Of a DNA stretch of 7,832 bases, positions 5,996 to 7,832 are shown one piece after another; position 1 is the first letter of the stretch, and the number at the start of each line of letters is the position of its first letter. The position numbers and the translations under genes were made by a program. Under the pieces are notes generated by a model that was given only the letters and a program-made list of their open reading frames with translations, did no database searches and was not told the origin of the DNA. The DNA comes from an uncultured bacterium (GTDB lineage: Bacteria > Bacillota > Clostridia > Lachnospirales > Lachnospiraceae). The stretch covers positions 1-7,832 of the forward strand of contig CAJMMH010000128.1 in the NCBI GenBank assembly GCA_905214365.1, read 5' to 3'.

Positions 5996-7718
5996 CCCCT
6001 CCCTTCATCTGCGACGCGTAAATTTCCTGATAAATTGGATCATGCGCCAGCAGTTCGCTGTGCGTACCGATGCTGTGAACCCTTCCGTCCTCCAGAATAA
6101 TAATCTGATCCGTGTGCATCACCGATGTAATCCGCTGCGCGATGATAAGCTTGGTCACTCCGGTCATCGCCGCAAGCGCCTTCCGGATCGACTTTTCCGT
6201 TGCAGTATCAACTGCGCTTGTCGAATCGTCAAAAATCAGGATTTTCGCATTGCCGAGCAGCGCGCGCGCAATGCAGAGACGCTGCTTCTGTCCGCCGGAG
6301 AAGTTATTTCCGCCCTGCTCTACCATTGCGTCCAATCCGCCCGGCAGTCTGGTCAGGAACTCATCCGCGCAGGCGGCGCGGCAGGCAGCCCAGATCGCGT
6401 CATCGTCCGCGTCCGGATTTCCCCATTTCAGGTTGTCCCGCACTGTTCCGGAAAACAGGACATTTTTCTGAAGCGTAATATTCACCGCGTCCCGCAGCGC
6501 GTGCAGATCATATTCCTTTACATTTTTCCCGCCGACCAGAACACTTCCTTCCGTTGCGTCGTACAGACGCGGAATCAGCTGCACTAACGTTGTCTTCGAT
6601 GCGCCGGTTCCTCCGATAATACCGACCGTCTGACCGGACTTAATGTTCAGGCTGACATCGGAAAGCGCGTACTCTCTCGCGTCCTCCCGGTACTTAAACG
6701 AAACATGGTGAAACGCAATGCTTCCGTCCTTTACTTCCGTTTCTCCGTGTTCCGGCGACGTGAGGACTACATTTTCATCCAGCACCTCCGCAATCCGGTG
6801 CGCGCTCGCTAACGAACGGGTCAGAAGCAAAAAGACATTGGCAATCATCATCAGGGAGTTCATCACCTGCATGACATAACTCAGGAAACCGGTCAGGCTT
6901 CCGACTGCCAGCTCTGACTTTAAAATCATGTTTCCGCCGAACCACAGAATCAGCACAATTGCCGTATACATAACCCCCTGGAACGCAGGCAGATTCAGCA
7001 CGGCGTAATGGAACGTCGTCTCGCTCGACTGCGTCATATCCCGGTTGACCTGTTCAAACTTCTCTTCCTCATACTCGCCGCGGACAAAAGCCTTGACTGC
7101 ACGGATTGCCGTCAGTCCCTCCTGAACCACCTGATTCAGCCGGTCCATAATCGTCTGCAGACGCGTATACATCGGCGCCACCTTCCGGACAATCAGAAAC
7201 AGCACAATCGCCAGAATCGGCGCGCATACCAGAAAAACAAACGCCAGACGCGGATTCATCCAGAAGGATAATCCCACGCCCAGAATCAGAAGCGACGGGC
7301 CTCTCGTAATCGGCCGGAACCCGGAATTAATCGTATTCTGAAGCACCGTTACATCAGTCGTCATTCTTGTAATCAGCGATGAGGCTACAAAATGATCCAG
7401 ATTAGAAAACGAATACTGCTGTATCTTGGCAAATTCCACCTTCCGGATCTCCGCGCCCCATCCATACGCCGCCTTCGCTGAAAAATGGGCATACGAAAGA
7501 CCGGTAATCAGCGCCGCAAGCGCAAGAAGCGCCATCTGTACTCCCTTCACATAAATATAATGGATGTCATGGTTTGCCACGCCAACATCGATCAGATTGG
7601 AAATCATAATCGGGATAAGCAGCTCAAACCCGGTCTCAATCAGCACAAACAGCGCGCCGAGTATCATGTCCCGCTTGTACGGACCCATGTAGCCAAGCAG
7701 CCGTTTCAGGTCATTCAT
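5964..7718 (-). CDS. Heterodimeric ABC exporter subunit, TM287/BmrC-like (degenerate ATP site)
   Basis: A 584-residue half-transporter with six predicted helices in the first 310 residues, the MNSLMMIANVF segment at helix 6, and then an ATPase domain. The ATPase motifs are asymmetric in the way known for TM287. Walker A is GGTGASKTT (about 368-376, Ser where the last Gly is usual). Walker B is ILIFDDS (about 491-497, Asp for the catalytic Glu). The H-loop is IAQRI (Gln for His, near 528). The signature FSGGQKQR near 470 is intact and should complete the partner's active site. The start ATG 7718 was chosen because AAAGGAG (7728-7734) lies 9 bases upstream; an in-frame TTG at 7727 abuts the ribosome binding site and is unlikely. 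It is the first gene of the pair and overlaps the next. It likely exports xenobiotics or lipids; no regulator is inside the window. Confidence 0.9.
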   Translation of the reverse strand: MNDLKRLLGYMGPYKRDMILGALFVLIETGFELLIPIMISNLIDVGVANHDIHYIYVKGVQMALLALAALITGLSYAHFSAKAAYGWGAEIRKVEFAKIQQYSFSNLDHFVASSLITRMTTDVTVLQNTINSGFRPITRGPSLLILGVGLSFWMNPRLAFVFLVCAPILAIVLFLIVRKVAPMYTRLQTIMDRLNQVVQEGLTAIRAVKAFVRGEYEEEKFEQVNRDMTQSSETTFHYAVLNLPAFQGVMYTAIVLILWFGGNMILKSELAVGSLTGFLSYVMQVMNSLMMIANVFLLLTRSLASAHRIAEVLDENVVLTSPEHGETEVKDGSIAFHHVSFKYREDAREYALSDVSLNIKSGQTVGIIGGTGASKTTLVQLIPRLYDATEGSVLVGGKNVKEYDLHALRDAVNITLQKNVLFSGTVRDNLKWGNPDADDDAIWAACRAACADEFLTRLPGGLDAMVEQGGNNFSGGQKQRLCIARALLGNAKILIFDDSTSAVDTATEKSIRKALAAMTGVTKLIIAQRITSVMHTDQIIILEDGRVHSIGTHSELLAHDPIYQEIYASQMKGGDDSGSETVQR

Positions 7719-7815
7719 CGGTATCAACTCCTTTTCGTTTATATGTGCTCTCGGAATCTCGTTGTGCCTGGCTTTGTGAGAGGATTTTTTGTCGGAGGTG
7801 TCTGAATTTTTGAAG

Positions 7816-7832
7816 CGTACGCGGTGCGTACG
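7816..7832. repeat. Inverted repeat at the right window edge, upstream of the exporter genes
   Basis: CGTACGC (7816-7822) and GCGTACG (7826-7832) are perfect inverted arms around a 3-base spacer; the repeat may continue past the window. It lies about 98 bases upstream of the first exporter start. It could be an operator or the hairpin of a neighbouring gene's terminator, but no T-run is visible on the exporter side. The rest of 7735-7815 holds no gene and no convincing -35/-10 pair for the exporter strand; CATATAAAC near 7739-7747 (complement) is only a weak -10 like sequence. Confidence 0.4.

Noticed and set aside
4643..6100. Long open frame (485 codons) on the + strand opposite the exporter genes
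   Set aside because: It is antisense to well-supported ABC exporter sequence, has a composition rich in Arg, His and Gln typical of a shadow frame, no family resemblance and no ribosome binding site.
7794..7832. Possible start of a divergent + strand gene (GGAGG at 7794-7798, TTG at 7810)
   Set aside because: Only seven complete codons after the TTG lie in the window, the spacing is long at 11 bases and the start lies next to the inverted repeat; too little to support a gene.

Overview
The window looks like chromosomal DNA from a Gram-positive member of the Clostridia, possibly a gut Lachnospiraceae- or Oscillospiraceae-type Firmicute. G+C is roughly one half, Shine-Dalgarno sequences are strong (GGAAAGGAG, AAAGGAG, GGAGG), and there is a TTG start, a lipoprotein SBP and a two-gene exporter pair typical of that class. 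The lineage is inferred from gene style; no marker gene is present.

Left half (about 1-3950, + strand): a thiamin-salvage type transport operon. A sigma-70-like promoter (114-142) leads into a TPP riboswitch aptamer (about 155-244) and an intrinsic terminator (256-289), the layout of a transcription-attenuation switch. Next come a permease (thiX-like), a THI5/NMT1-type binding lipoprotein (thiY-like), an ABC ATPase (thiZ-like) and a TatD-family metal-dependent hydrolase whose start overlaps the thiZ stop. In the family studied in Bacillus, ThiXYZ imports formylaminopyrimidine (FAMP), a thiamin breakdown product, which is deformylated (YlmB) and hydrolysed (TenA) to HMP. Neither ylmB nor tenA is visible here, so the TatD-like enzyme is a candidate for a processing step. 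The thiY-like gene carries a -1 frameshift at about 1834-1838: both halves are clearly one protein and a single missing G restores it. This is either a real inactivation or a base-calling error.

Middle (3947-4144): a 198-base convergent gap with a weak hairpin plus T-run just after tatD and a strong, probably partly bidirectional terminator at 4084-4127.

Right half (4145-7727, - strand): two overlapping genes for a heterodimeric ABC exporter of the TM287/TM288 (BmrC/BmrD) type. The first-translated subunit has a degenerate nucleotide site (Asp for the Walker B Glu, Gln for the H-loop His, Ser for the last Walker A Gly). The second has canonical catalytic residues but a variant LSQGQ signature. 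Together these predict one active and one degenerate ATP site. The upstream stretch (7728-7832) has no convincing promoter and ends in an inverted repeat cut by the window edge.

I see no CRISPR array, insertion sequence, tRNA, rRNA or phage gene. The most notable items are the frameshifted SBP, the TatD-like enzyme inside a TPP-controlled transporter operon, and the asymmetric exporter.
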